Shown here: positions 7,465 through 15,340 of the stretch, in pieces
Layout: the number at the start of each line of letters is the position of its first letter
How positions within the stretch are numbered: position 1 is the first letter of the stretch
Origin: Dehalococcoidales bacterium
Lineage (GTDB): Bacteria > Chloroflexota > Dehalococcoidia > Dehalococcoidales > UBA3254
DNA length: 22,027 nt
Assembly: GCA_016926695.1 (NCBI GenBank)
Contig: JAFGOB010000085.1
Location: 1 to 22,027 of the forward strand
Reading direction: 5' to 3'
The notes under the pieces: generated by a model
What the model was told of the DNA's origin: nothing
The model's input: only the letters and a program-made list of their open reading frames with translations
Database searches by the model: none
Position numbers and translations under genes: made by a program

Positions 7465-8859
7465 ATGATGGTAGATAGATTACCGCCTCACGATATCGAT
7501 GCCGAAGAAGCCACACTGGGTTCTCTTTTGATTGATGGCGCTGCCATTATAAAAACCGAGACTATTATACAGCCCTCTGATTTTTACAGTGAGCGAAATC
7601 GCTGGATATACGAGGCCAGTCTGGCTCTCTACCAGCGAAGTGAAGCGATAAATCAGATAACCGTCGCCCAGGAACTGGCCCGCCAGGACAAACTGGAAAA
7701 CTGCGGAGGAGCCGCCTTTTTAAGCCACCTGGTCTCCGTTACGCCCACGTCGCTGGATGTTGATTATTATGCCAAAATAGTCTTCAGGCTGTCCATGATG
7801 CGTAAGCTTATTACCGCGTCCGACCAGATAGCGGCTATCGGTTATGCGGCAGGTCCGGACGTGGATGCCAGTCTGGACAGGTCCGAGGATATTCTGTATG
7901 GTCTGCGTCATGGAAAAAGTCCGCGTGATTTCGTACACATACGTGATATATTGGACAAGCTGCTGGAAGGTGAACCTGAGGATGAAGACCAGCTCAAGCC
8001 CAGCGAAATACGCCAGGTACCTTCCGGTTTCAGCAGTCTGGATGATTATCTGGGCGGTTTTCAACGTTCGGACCTGGTGGTGGTAGCAGGCCGTCCCAGC
8101 ATGGGTAAGACCAGTCTGGCGCTGAATATCGCTCGAAACGCGGCTGTTGAGCATAACGCCTGCGTGGCCATGTTCAGCCTGGAAATGTCCAGGGAGTCCC
8201 TGGTTGACCGGCTGGTGTCAAGCGAAGCCCGTGTTAACTCTCGTCGCATCCGCCTGAATGCCGCCAGGCCGGACGAGGAAAAGAGGATCATGGATGCTAT
8301 AAGCATACTTGCCGAGGCCCCTATATATATCGATGATTCTCCCCAGATACGTGTTATAGAAATGCGCAGCAAGGCCAGAAGGCTGCACTTTGAACATAAC
8401 ATAAATATGATCATTATCGATCACCTTGGACTTGTTCAGGGGGATACACGCATAGACAACCGCGTCCAGGAGATCAGCTATATCACCCGTTCTCTTAAGG
8501 TACTGGCCAGGGAACTGAATGTACCGGTACTGGTAGTCTCACAGTTAAGCCGCGCCTCGGAGTGGCGTGCTTCCCATAAACCCCAGTTGTCCGATCTTCG
8601 TGACAGCGGCAGCATCGAGCAGGATGCGGATATCGTCCTTTTCATATATCGGGACGATTACTATTATGATGAAGAGACATGGGCCAGGGAACATCCCAAT
8701 GAGGATTATCCGGCGGGCCTGGCGGAGGTCATAATCGCTAAGCACCGCAATGGTCCTACAGGGGAAATCAAGCTAAGATTCGAACATAACCTGGCCAAAT
8801 TTGAAAATGTAGCCACTGAACCTGCTGCACCGGAAAACTACGGGACGGGCTTTTTATGA
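7465..8859 (+). CDS. dnaB: Replicative DNA helicase DnaB
   Basis: The hexameric 5'-3' helicase of the replication fork. The N-terminal primase-interacting helical domain (about residues 5-110) starts with LPPHDIDAEEATLGSLL. After a linker comes the RecA-like motor with Walker A GRPSMGKTS (about residues 208-216), the Walker B segment MIIIDHLGL, the DnaB-type H3 region VSQLSRASEW and the ending GSIEQDADIVLFIYRDDYY. Length of 464 aa is typical and no intein is inserted. Two adjacent ATGs (7465 and 7468) could serve as start. The stop overlaps the next start by four bases (ATGA), so translation of the downstream DnaD-domain protein is coupled to helicase synthesis. Confidence 0.97.
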   Translation: MMVDRLPPHDIDAEEATLGSLLIDGAAIIKTETIIQPSDFYSERNRWIYEASLALYQRSEAINQITVAQELARQDKLENCGGAAFLSHLVSVTPTSLDVDYYAKIVFRLSMMRKLITASDQIAAIGYAAGPDVDASLDRSEDILYGLRHGKSPRDFVHIRDILDKLLEGEPEDEDQLKPSEIRQVPSGFSSLDDYLGGFQRSDLVVVAGRPSMGKTSLALNIARNAAVEHNACVAMFSLEMSRESLVDRLVSSEARVNSRRIRLNAARPDEEKRIMDAISILAEAPIYIDDSPQIRVIEMRSKARRLHFEHNINMIIIDHLGLVQGDTRIDNRVQEISYITRSLKVLARELNVPVLVVSQLSRASEWRASHKPQLSDLRDSGSIEQDADIVLFIYRDDYYYDEETWAREHPNEDYPAGLAEVIIAKHRNGPTGEIKLRFEHNLAKFENVATEPAAPENYGTGFL

Positions 8860-9563
8860 ACGAATTTAAGGGTTTTCCTGCCAAAATGCAGTTTACACCT
8901 GTGCCAAATATAATATTCAGTACGCTTTTACCCGGAATTGAAGATCCTGCGGAACTGAAAACCCTGCTGTACTTTTTTTATTTGCTTTACAGCAAGAAAG
9001 GGAATCTGCGTTATGTTTCTTTGAACGAGATAGCAGGACAGTCCGGTCTGTTGCAGGGCTTTAAAGGAAAAACGGTGGAAGAGTTGAAAAATACACTGGA
9101 GGAGTTGGCCCGCAAGGGGGTTGTATTGCATCTCCAGATTGAAAAAGCCGGAGCGATACAGGACCTTTATTTTCTCAATAGTGAGGCCGGTAAATCAATT
9201 CTTGACAGGATAGTCAAAGGTGACATTGAAGTACCCGGTTTTGAGCCGGTTCTACCCGTGAATGAAGGTACCGAACCTCTACCGGATATATATACCCTTT
9301 ATGAGCAGAATGTAGGCCTTCTGACACCTCTTGTTGCGGATGAGATGAAAGAAGCCGTGAAGCACTATCCCGAAAACTGGATCAGAGAGGCCATTGCGGA
9401 AGCCGCAGCCCTGAACAGAAGGAACTGGAGATATATCGCCAGGATTCTCGAACACTGGGCGACGGAAGGTAAAAACAATGGAACACATCGGAGAAATACT
9501 AAACAGAATGCGGACCCGGATAAATACATCAGGGGAAGATACGGACACATGGTCCAGCGTTGA
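8856..9563 (+). CDS. DnaD-domain replication initiation protein
   Basis: The C-terminal half (about residues 140-215) matches the DnaD/DnaB_2 fold: YTLYEQNVGLLTPLVADEMK, then an EAIAEAAALNRRNWRYIARIL stretch ending in the family's characteristic aromatic-rich helix and WATEGK. The N-terminal part has a winged-helix look (LNEIAGQSGLL, then ELARKGVVLHLQ). In Bacillus-type systems DnaD works with a helicase loader to place DnaB at the origin, and here the gene sits exactly between dnaB and a loader-like ATPase. It overlaps dnaB by four bases and the next gene by 86 bases. The assignment to the family is firm; the origin-remodelling role is by analogy. Confidence 0.88.
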   Translation: MNEFKGFPAKMQFTPVPNIIFSTLLPGIEDPAELKTLLYFFYLLYSKKGNLRYVSLNEIAGQSGLLQGFKGKTVEELKNTLEELARKGVVLHLQIEKAGAIQDLYFLNSEAGKSILDRIVKGDIEVPGFEPVLPVNEGTEPLPDIYTLYEQNVGLLTPLVADEMKEAVKHYPENWIREAIAEAAALNRRNWRYIARILEHWATEGKNNGTHRRNTKQNADPDKYIRGRYGHMVQR

Positions 9564-10896
9564 AAAATCGCCGGAGTCCCAGAGTGAAGACCTCTGTCCT
9601 ATCTGTAAAGGCGCCGGTTTTGTCCATCCCAGGATGGAGTCGGGTAAACCCGATTACAGCCGGGTTGTACCCTGCGTGTGCAAGAAAAGGATAATAGAAA
9701 AAGAAAAAGATCTTCGTTTATACAGGTACAGCAACCTGGGAGTTCTGGCCAGCTATAATTTCGAGAGTCTTGCCAGATCAGGATTGAGCGGAGACAGCCG
9801 CCGCCAGCAGATGTTTTCAAAAGCCTTTGAAGCAGCAAAAGAATATGCCGCTGATCCCAGAGGCTGGTTTGTCCTGGTCGGTCCCAGCGGTAGCGGCAAG
9901 ACTTTCCTGGCGGCTGCGATTGCCAATGAGCGAATCAGACTGGGGCAGCCGGCTTTTTTCCAGACTGTTCCTGATTTATTGGATCACCTGCGTTCAGCGT
10001 TCGCTCCCGATAGTGATATTCCTTATGACGAACTGTTTGAAACAGTGAGTAATACGCCTCTTTTAATACTGGATGATCTGGGCGTGCAGGCCAGTACAGC
10101 CTGGGCAAAAGAGAAGCTTGATCAGTTGCTTAATCACCGTTATTTACATGAGTTGCCTACCGTGATTACCACCAGTATTCCTGTTGAAGAAATGGAAGAA
10201 AGGATCCGGACGCGTGTAGGCAATGCCCGTTTAAGCCGTATATTCGAAATAGAGGAGAAAACCTCCGCCCTGCAATCCTACAGTTGGGGAAAGGGTTTTG
10301 AATTACAGAAAATATTGACATTTAAAACATTCGATTCCAAGAGGCTTAATCTGCCCCTGGAGCAGCGTCAAAACCTGGAATGGGCTTACCAGGTGGCGCT
10401 GCAATACGCCGAGTCCCCGGACGGCTGGCTGGTACTACAGGGTGTAAACGGATGCGGCAAGACTCATCTGGCGGCAGCCATTGTGAATTACCGTTATGAA
10501 GCCCGGAGACCGGCTATATTTGTTGTTGTACCGGAGTTCCTGGACCACCTGCGCAGGACGTTTAACCCGGAAAGCAAGGTATCTTACGACCAGCTTTTTG
10601 AAGCGGTCAAGACCGCTCAATTGCTGGTGCTGGATGATTTTGGGGAGCAGTCCACCACTCCATGGGCACAGGAAAAGCTTTACCAGGTGATTAATTGCCG
10701 CTATAATGCCCGCCTTGCCACGGTGATTACCACTTTCTATTCACTGGATGAAATAGAATCTCGCATCAGTTCCAGGCTGGTTGATCCCAGGATAAGCATG
10801 GTGATCAACATCACCGCCCCGGACTACCGTGGAGACAAGTCCTCCAATCCGGAAATGAATAAAAACAGCTTCAGACGGCTGAAAAAACAGAGATAG
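9478..10896 (+). CDS. Helicase-loader-like protein with two fused DnaC/IstB ATPase domains
   Basis: The protein contains two complete DnaC/DnaI/IstB-type AAA+ domains in one chain. A zinc-finger-like segment (Cys40, Cys43, Cys66, Cys68) comes first, as in DnaC/DnaI loaders. Domain 1 has Walker A GPSGSGKT (135-142) and Walker B LLILDDLG; domain 2 has Walker A GVNGCGKT (322-329) and Walker B LLVLDDFG. The repeats are 187 residues apart and similar along their whole length (FLDHLRxxF, YDxLFExV, WAxEKLxQ, TVITT). Normal loaders are one such domain of about 250 aa. The start ATG at 9478 lies inside the DnaD gene with ggaagg eight bases upstream. Position after dnaB and dnaD points to helicase loading; an IS21 IstB role is unlikely because no istA is nearby. 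Confidence 0.85.
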   Translation: MEHIGEILNRMRTRINTSGEDTDTWSSVEKSPESQSEDLCPICKGAGFVHPRMESGKPDYSRVVPCVCKKRIIEKEKDLRLYRYSNLGVLASYNFESLARSGLSGDSRRQQMFSKAFEAAKEYAADPRGWFVLVGPSGSGKTFLAAAIANERIRLGQPAFFQTVPDLLDHLRSAFAPDSDIPYDELFETVSNTPLLILDDLGVQASTAWAKEKLDQLLNHRYLHELPTVITTSIPVEEMEERIRTRVGNARLSRIFEIEEKTSALQSYSWGKGFELQKILTFKTFDSKRLNLPLEQRQNLEWAYQVALQYAESPDGWLVLQGVNGCGKTHLAAAIVNYRYEARRPAIFVVVPEFLDHLRRTFNPESKVSYDQLFEAVKTAQLLVLDDFGEQSTTPWAQEKLYQVINCRYNARLATVITTFYSLDEIESRISSRLVDPRISMVINITAPDYRGDKSSNPEMNKNSFRRLKKQR

Positions 10897-10915
10897 GCCG
10901 GTTATTGCAAGTTTC

Positions 10916-11033
10916 CTTTTGAGACTGCTGAAAAAGTACTATAATAATCCACTCTGAGGAGGGCTTTGCCCGACGTGAGAGTCTTTGCAATTTGAGAATG
11001 GTTTCCAACAGGCTTTTTCTGCGATCTCCTTTT
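10916..11033. mobile_element. 108-bp MITE-like element with 5-bp target duplication
   Basis: Terminal repeats gagactgctgaaaaag (10921-10936) and ctttttctgcgatctc (11013-11028) are inverted with three mismatches in sixteen. The element is flanked on both sides by ctttt (10916-10920 and 11029-11033), a likely target duplication. In its centre lies a palindrome, actct...agagt (10951-10982) with an inner gggc/gccc stem, that shares 'ctgaggag...cgacgtgag' with the repeat at the right edge of the window. It codes for nothing and would need a transposase in trans. It lies between the replication cluster and the TPR-like gene. Confidence 0.55.
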
Positions 11034-11081
11034 TGATAGATATTTTCCGGGTAATGGATAATATCTAAGGTCAGGTGGAAT

Positions 11082-12365
11082 TTGAACGGATCGGTAAGAC
11101 TGCTTGAAGAGGCCCTTGAGGCGGTTGGCGGAGTGGAACGTCCTGCGGCCAGGAGCGAGGACTATATCTCAATAGCCGCTGTTTACCTTGATAACGGCTG
11201 GAAAGACCGGGGCCTGGAAATCCTGGGGATGGCCGCATCGCAGGCAGACCGGGTAAAGCTGCCGGGTGAAAAAGCGATATTTCTGGCCCGTGTCGGAAGG
11301 CTTTTCCGGCAGGCAGGAGATGTTGCGGCAGCAAAGGAGTTTTCCAGCCGGGCTGTACTGCTGGCGCGTGCGGCTGAAACACCGTCCGGGCAGGCTGAAG
11401 CCCTGTTTGAAATCGGCTGGGAATATGCCCGGTCAGACCTGCCGGACGAGGCAGCCGGAGTACTGGAAACACTTCACGGACTGGCCAGTGAGCCCAAAAA
11501 CGGGCTTGATACAGCTTTAGATCTGATAGAGATAGCTGAGCTGTATCTTGAGATCGATAAGCCGGATGTTGCCGGAAAAATGCTGGATGAGGCGATTGCC
11601 GCTGCGCTGGAGATCAAAGACCTCTGGTTCAAGATTGAGCGCCTGATCGGGATCTCAGAGGTATATATAGCCATGGAGGACAGGACCGGGGCCAATGCGG
11701 TCCTGGATCGCGTATACCAGTTTCTACAAAATGTGCCGGTGATTGACCGGGTGGAATTTTCCCTTAGAATAGCGGATATTCACAATGCAGCGGGTGAACG
11801 GCTGCTGGCTTCTGAAGCTCTGAAGGCAGCCCTGGAAAGCGTTGAAGCCAATTCTGAAGCGGGCTACCAGGCCGACAGCCTGCTGCGTATCGCCGGTAAA
11901 TACCTGGCTGAAGGTGAGAAGCAGACAGCAGCCGGGTTGATCGACCGTTCACTCCAAAAGAATACGGAGATCGGGGACTTCAGGGACAAAGTAAACAACC
12001 TTATCAGGATTTCCGCACTGCTTGATCAAGCCGGTGAAAGAGATCGGGCAGTAGAGACTGCATCTCTTGCGCGGGAGTTATGCACGAAGCTGGCGAATAA
12101 AAAGGATATGCTTTATCCTCTGGGAAATCTGGCCGTGATTTTTACGGCTTTGGGGCAGGGTCTGAAATCCGCTGAACTTGTTGATTTGATAGCACTTGTC
12201 GCTGCGGAAACCCGGATAAAGACCTCCGGATTGGGGACTATTGCTATCGAACTGGCCGAAGCAGGGGAGCTTGACGGGGCTGTACGACTGGCAGGCCTGG
12301 TCCGGGAACCTCATACCAGGGTACAATGCCTGACTGGCATAGCGGAATTAATGGCGGAGAGATGA
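11082..12365 (+). CDS. TPR-like helical repeat protein
   Basis: Built almost entirely of antiparallel helix pairs repeating about every 40-44 residues, with recurring patterns such as IAELYLEIDKPDVAGKMLDEA, ISEVYIAMEDRTGANAVLDR and IAGKYLAEGEKQTAAGLIDR. The small-residue and Leu/Ala spacing is that of tetratricopeptide-like repeats, roughly ten of them. No signal peptide, membrane segment or catalytic domain is visible, so a cytosolic scaffold or adaptor is likely; partners are unknown. The start is TTG, with caggtgg just upstream; no in-frame ATG exists near the N-terminus. It stands alone, after the MITE-like element and convergent with the DUF2283 gene. Confidence 0.72.
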   Translation: MNGSVRLLEEALEAVGGVERPAARSEDYISIAAVYLDNGWKDRGLEILGMAASQADRVKLPGEKAIFLARVGRLFRQAGDVAAAKEFSSRAVLLARAAETPSGQAEALFEIGWEYARSDLPDEAAGVLETLHGLASEPKNGLDTALDLIEIAELYLEIDKPDVAGKMLDEAIAAALEIKDLWFKIERLIGISEVYIAMEDRTGANAVLDRVYQFLQNVPVIDRVEFSLRIADIHNAAGERLLASEALKAALESVEANSEAGYQADSLLRIAGKYLAEGEKQTAAGLIDRSLQKNTEIGDFRDKVNNLIRISALLDQAGERDRAVETASLARELCTKLANKKDMLYPLGNLAVIFTALGQGLKSAELVDLIALVAAETRIKTSGLGTIAIELAEAGELDGAVRLAGLVREPHTRVQCLTGIAELMAER

Positions 12366-12379
12366 GGTAACCAATTAGT

Positions 12380-12580
12380 CTAAACCGTTTCAAATTGCAG
12401 CTTTTGAAGTTCCGCAACCGGTATTCTCTGATTAATTCCCAGGATTTCTATGCCTATCACCTGACCTCTTTCGTTATAGTCCATGATTATACCCGGTTGT
12501 ACTTCTTCCGATTCGATAACAGGGCTCTCATCGAGGCGAAAATAAAGAGCGTCATTAGCTTTATCAACCTTTATTCTCAT
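12380..12580 (-). CDS. DUF2283 domain protein
   Basis: The 66-residue protein is a complete DUF2283 domain: KVDKANDALYFRL at the start, the SEEVQPGIIMDYNERGQVIGIEIL core and a short helical end. The family is a small beta-rich protein of unknown activity, commonly encoded next to a DUF4258 gene in what resembles toxin-antitoxin organisation. Here its ATG overlaps the stop of a DUF4258 remnant (ATGA), keeping the canonical pair order. As the partner appears broken, this may be an orphaned half. It is convergent with the TPR-like gene, 14 bases apart. Confidence 0.85.
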   Translation of the reverse strand: MRIKVDKANDALYFRLDESPVIESEEVQPGIIMDYNERGQVIGIEILGINQRIPVAELQKLQFETV

Positions 12581-12678
12581 AATTTACTTCTTTCAAATGC
12601 CCTTTCCACCCATTCCAGTGGAATACATCGTTCCTCGATCATGTTCTTTGCGTGAGATGTCAGTCTATAATTTATAAT
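12577..12678 (-). pseudogene. DUF4258 gene remnant with ATT at the start position
   Basis: Reading the minus strand from 12678 gives NYRLTSHAKNMIEER, then CIPLEWVERAFERS and a stop. That is the conserved front half of DUF4258 (xxLTxHAxxRMxERGIxxEWVExAL); the back half, normally about 40 more residues, is missing because a TGA overlaps the DUF2283 start. A perfect aaggag sits seven bases before an ATT where an ATG is expected, followed by ATA AAT TAT. Either the start codon decayed or a rare ATT start is used. The most economical view is a dead gene whose intact partner survives downstream. It is too short for routine gene calling. Confidence 0.6.
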
Positions 12679-12768
12679 AACTGATCTCCTTAACTAACTT
12701 TATCATAAAGCAGGATAGTGTTTTTTAGCTAGTTGTCGAATAAGAGCGTGGTCTATAAAAAAGTATTT

Positions 12769-12798
12769 TTGAAAATTAAGATGAATCGGCGTTAGAAT
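12769..12798 (+). promoter_or_regulatory. Predicted promoter of the glycosyltransferase operon
   Basis: TTGAAA (12769-12774), 18 bp spacer, TAGAAT (12793-12798). Transcription would begin about four bases before the ATG at 12809, and no Shine-Dalgarno sequence is visible there, so the message may be leaderless. Confidence 0.4.
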
Positions 12799-12808
12799 AG
12801 CCTTAATC

Positions 12809-14158
12809 ATGCATGTTACTGAAGGCCTACAGCGAGAAAAAGAGCTTAAACTGCTGGAAGCGCTGGTACTGGCGCTGGTGGTACTGATCGCAGCCTGGAT
12901 TCGTTTATGGGCGGCCCCGCTCTCGGCAGGCCCGGATGTTTCCCAGTTCTGGGCCTTTGCCGAGGTCTTCAGGCAGCACGGCCTGGACTTTTACCGCTAC
13001 GCGGCAGCTAAGCTGGAGATATTCCCTTTCAAGGACTGGGCCTATGTTTATCCTCCCGTGTGGCTGATATTGCTTGGTCTGGCGTTATTGACCGTCCCGT
13101 CCAGCCTTGCGACGGACCAGATGGTTGATCCCGGCTGGCGGCTGGCGATGAAGGTCCCCATCATAATTGCAGACCTGGCTATCGGTGTGCTCATTTACTG
13201 GAATGTTCCAAGGTCGAAACCAGTCAAAATGCTTTTTGCCTGCTTGTGGCTGTTCAATCCCTTGTCATGGTACCAGTCGGCAGTTTTCGGGCAGTTCGAT
13301 GCAATAGCTGCCGCTTTTTTGCTGGCCGGCGTTATTTTCGTCGAACGAGGGAGAGATACCCTGGGCTTCCTGCTGATGGCCCTGGCTGTGATGACCAAGC
13401 AGCATACCCTGCTTTCAGTGGCGGTCGTGGTTGCTTCGCTGGCAGCCACGGCGGACCGCCGCCGCTTGCTGAAAAACTGCGCCCTGGCACTGGCGGCGGG
13501 AATAGTGATTTCCATCCCCTTCCTGGTGACGGGCAATGTACGGGAGTACCTGAGCTCAATTTTTTTCCCGGGGCAGGGGGCCTACTATCAATACCCTCTG
13601 GTCTATGCCTTCGGCGGAGTGGGAGCCCTTCTGACCTATTTGCATAACTGGCTGGGATGGGAGACCGTGGGCTACCTTAAGTTCGGTGTCTTTGCCCTGG
13701 CGGTCTCGTTCGTAGCGGTGTGTATGTTGGCCTATTTCAGAAAGATTTCGCTTGAAAGAGGGGCCCTGGCCGGCTATCTGCTTTTCATAGCCTTTTTTTA
13801 CAGGATCAATTACCAGTACCTGGTAATATTCGTTGCCCTGGCATTGCTGGCAGCCGCCCGCACCAGCTACCGCAGTGAACGGGTACTGGCGTTAGTTCTG
13901 GCCCTTTTCCCTGCCGCCTGGATGTGGCTGTTCGATAATTCTTTCTGGTTCAACTATCTTGAGCCCCTTAATCCGTGGGTCAGGCAGATTTTCGACAGCC
14001 TTGGACTGGTAAGATACAATATCCCGGACTGCGTCTTTGTGGGATTTGCCCTGGTATTGATGGGACTTTCCCTGGCCTATGTTTTATGCGTTTTCCTGAA
14101 GTGGCGCGAGCCGCTGAAACCGGCTGTATCATTGCCTGTTAAGAGAGAAAAGAAGTAA
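12809..14158 (+). CDS. GT-C type integral membrane glycosyltransferase
   Basis: A polytopic membrane protein with about ten to eleven hydrophobic segments. The loop after the first segment carries an acidic residue in AGPDVSQFWAFAE, the place of the catalytic Asp in GT-C enzymes, followed by a YVYPPVW motif. Later comes FNPLSWYQSAVFGQFDA and an AVMTKQHTLL segment, both typical of polyprenyl-phosphate-sugar-dependent mannosyl- or glucosyltransferases (ALG6/8, PIG-M-like). It likely transfers a sugar from a lipid carrier on the outer membrane face, but donor and acceptor are unknown. At 449 aa it is of usual size. The phosphofructokinase starts 47 bases downstream on the same strand, so co-transcription is likely. 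Confidence 0.75.
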   Translation: MHVTEGLQREKELKLLEALVLALVVLIAAWIRLWAAPLSAGPDVSQFWAFAEVFRQHGLDFYRYAAAKLEIFPFKDWAYVYPPVWLILLGLALLTVPSSLATDQMVDPGWRLAMKVPIIIADLAIGVLIYWNVPRSKPVKMLFACLWLFNPLSWYQSAVFGQFDAIAAAFLLAGVIFVERGRDTLGFLLMALAVMTKQHTLLSVAVVVASLAATADRRRLLKNCALALAAGIVISIPFLVTGNVREYLSSIFFPGQGAYYQYPLVYAFGGVGALLTYLHNWLGWETVGYLKFGVFALAVSFVAVCMLAYFRKISLERGALAGYLLFIAFFYRINYQYLVIFVALALLAAARTSYRSERVLALVLALFPAAWMWLFDNSFWFNYLEPLNPWVRQIFDSLGLVRYNIPDCVFVGFALVLMGLSLAYVLCVFLKWREPLKPAVSLPVKREKK

Positions 14159-14205
14159 AATATGATGGGTTTATGGTGATTCTGGCAAAGGAGGTTTCAG
14201 TATAT

Positions 14206-15309
14206 ATGGCTGTAGAAAAACAACGGATCGGAATATTAACCGGCGGAGGTGATTGCGCCGGTCTGAATCCAGCCATCAAATGGATAGTGAATACCGCTCT
14301 GGACCCCAGGTTCGATAATGAACGTGGAGTGAAATATGAAGTACTGGGAATTAATGATGGGTGGAAAGGGCTGTCGTTTACCACGGACAATACTCAGGAA
14401 TACGTGGAGCTTCTGACCAAAGATAAGGTAAGCAACTGGGACTGGGATGGTGGGACCAATCTGGGGACCTCACGCTATAATCCCTACAGTCCCAGGATCA
14501 ATACCTCAAAACTCGTGATAAGTAATATTAGTAAACTGGGGCTGGATGTATTGATAGCCATTGGCGGGGATGATACTCTCAGCGTGGCGGCCAGGCTGTC
14601 TCAGGAGGGAGTAAATGTTATTGGCGTTCCCAAGACCATCGACAAAGACCTGGTGGGTACGGACTATACCCTTGGTTTTGAGACCGCGGTTGAAGTCGTC
14701 AAGGAGATCGTTGACCGGCTCAGGACCACGGCCGGGTCTCACCGCCGCGTTATGATCGTGGAGGCCATGGGCCGCAACGCGGGCTGGCTGGCATTAAGGG
14801 GCGGAGAAGCTTCCGGCGCATCCATAATACTTATTCCCGAATACGATTTTTCGCTTGATAAGGTCTGCGAGCTTATTTCCGAAAAGAGGAAAGCCGGGAC
14901 CAGGTTTGACATAATCATGGTAGCCGAAGGGGCCAAGCCGGCAGGGGGTGGTATAGTATGTAAAGACGGCAAGACCGATAGCTTCGGCCATGAGACGCTG
15001 GGCGGCATCGGTGAATACCTCTCCAACTATATCAATGAATGCCTTGGACTGGAGTCCCGCTGCGTGGTACTCGGTCATATCCAGAGGGGAGGCACTCCCT
15101 GTGCCTATGACCGTCGCATGGGGAGGTATTTCGGCATTGCCGCTGTCGACCTTGCCATCCGCAGGGAATATGGCAAGATGGTAAGCTACACCAACGGCAG
15201 CTTTACGGCTGTCCCGATTGTGAATGTCATAGGCCGGCAGAACCTGGTCGATGTTGATACCATGTACGACACCGACAGCTATAACGGAGCAAGGGCAATA
15301 CTGGCCTGA
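14206..15309 (+). CDS. 6-phosphofructokinase, probably pyrophosphate-dependent
   Basis: Phosphorylates fructose 6-phosphate to the 1,6-bisphosphate. Family motifs are TGGGDCAGLN, IGGDDTL, PKTIDKD, VEAMGR and GHIQRGGTP. Two residues decide the phosphoryl donor: Asp123 stands where ATP enzymes have Gly104 and Lys143 where they have Gly124 (E. coli numbering). Asp plus Lys is the known pyrophosphate signature, so a reversible PPi enzyme is predicted. Asp146 is the catalytic base, but the next residue, normally Asn in TIDND, is Lys147. ATG at 14206 is preferred, with aaaggagg upstream; an earlier in-frame ATG at 14173 lacks one. Length is 367 aa. The next gene encodes an aldolase, the following step of the pathway. 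Confidence 0.88.
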   Translation: MAVEKQRIGILTGGGDCAGLNPAIKWIVNTALDPRFDNERGVKYEVLGINDGWKGLSFTTDNTQEYVELLTKDKVSNWDWDGGTNLGTSRYNPYSPRINTSKLVISNISKLGLDVLIAIGGDDTLSVAARLSQEGVNVIGVPKTIDKDLVGTDYTLGFETAVEVVKEIVDRLRTTAGSHRRVMIVEAMGRNAGWLALRGGEASGASIILIPEYDFSLDKVCELISEKRKAGTRFDIIMVAEGAKPAGGGIVCKDGKTDSFGHETLGGIGEYLSNYINECLGLESRCVVLGHIQRGGTPCAYDRRMGRYFGIAAVDLAIRREYGKMVSYTNGSFTAVPIVNVIGRQNLVDVDTMYDTDSYNGARAILA

Positions 15310-15340
15310 ACAACTGCAACCATAATGAAGGGATAAGACT

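Noticed and set aside
9478..10896. IS21 helper gene istB
   Set aside because: No istA or IS ends are nearby; the protein is a two-domain fusion and is embedded with dnaB and dnaD.
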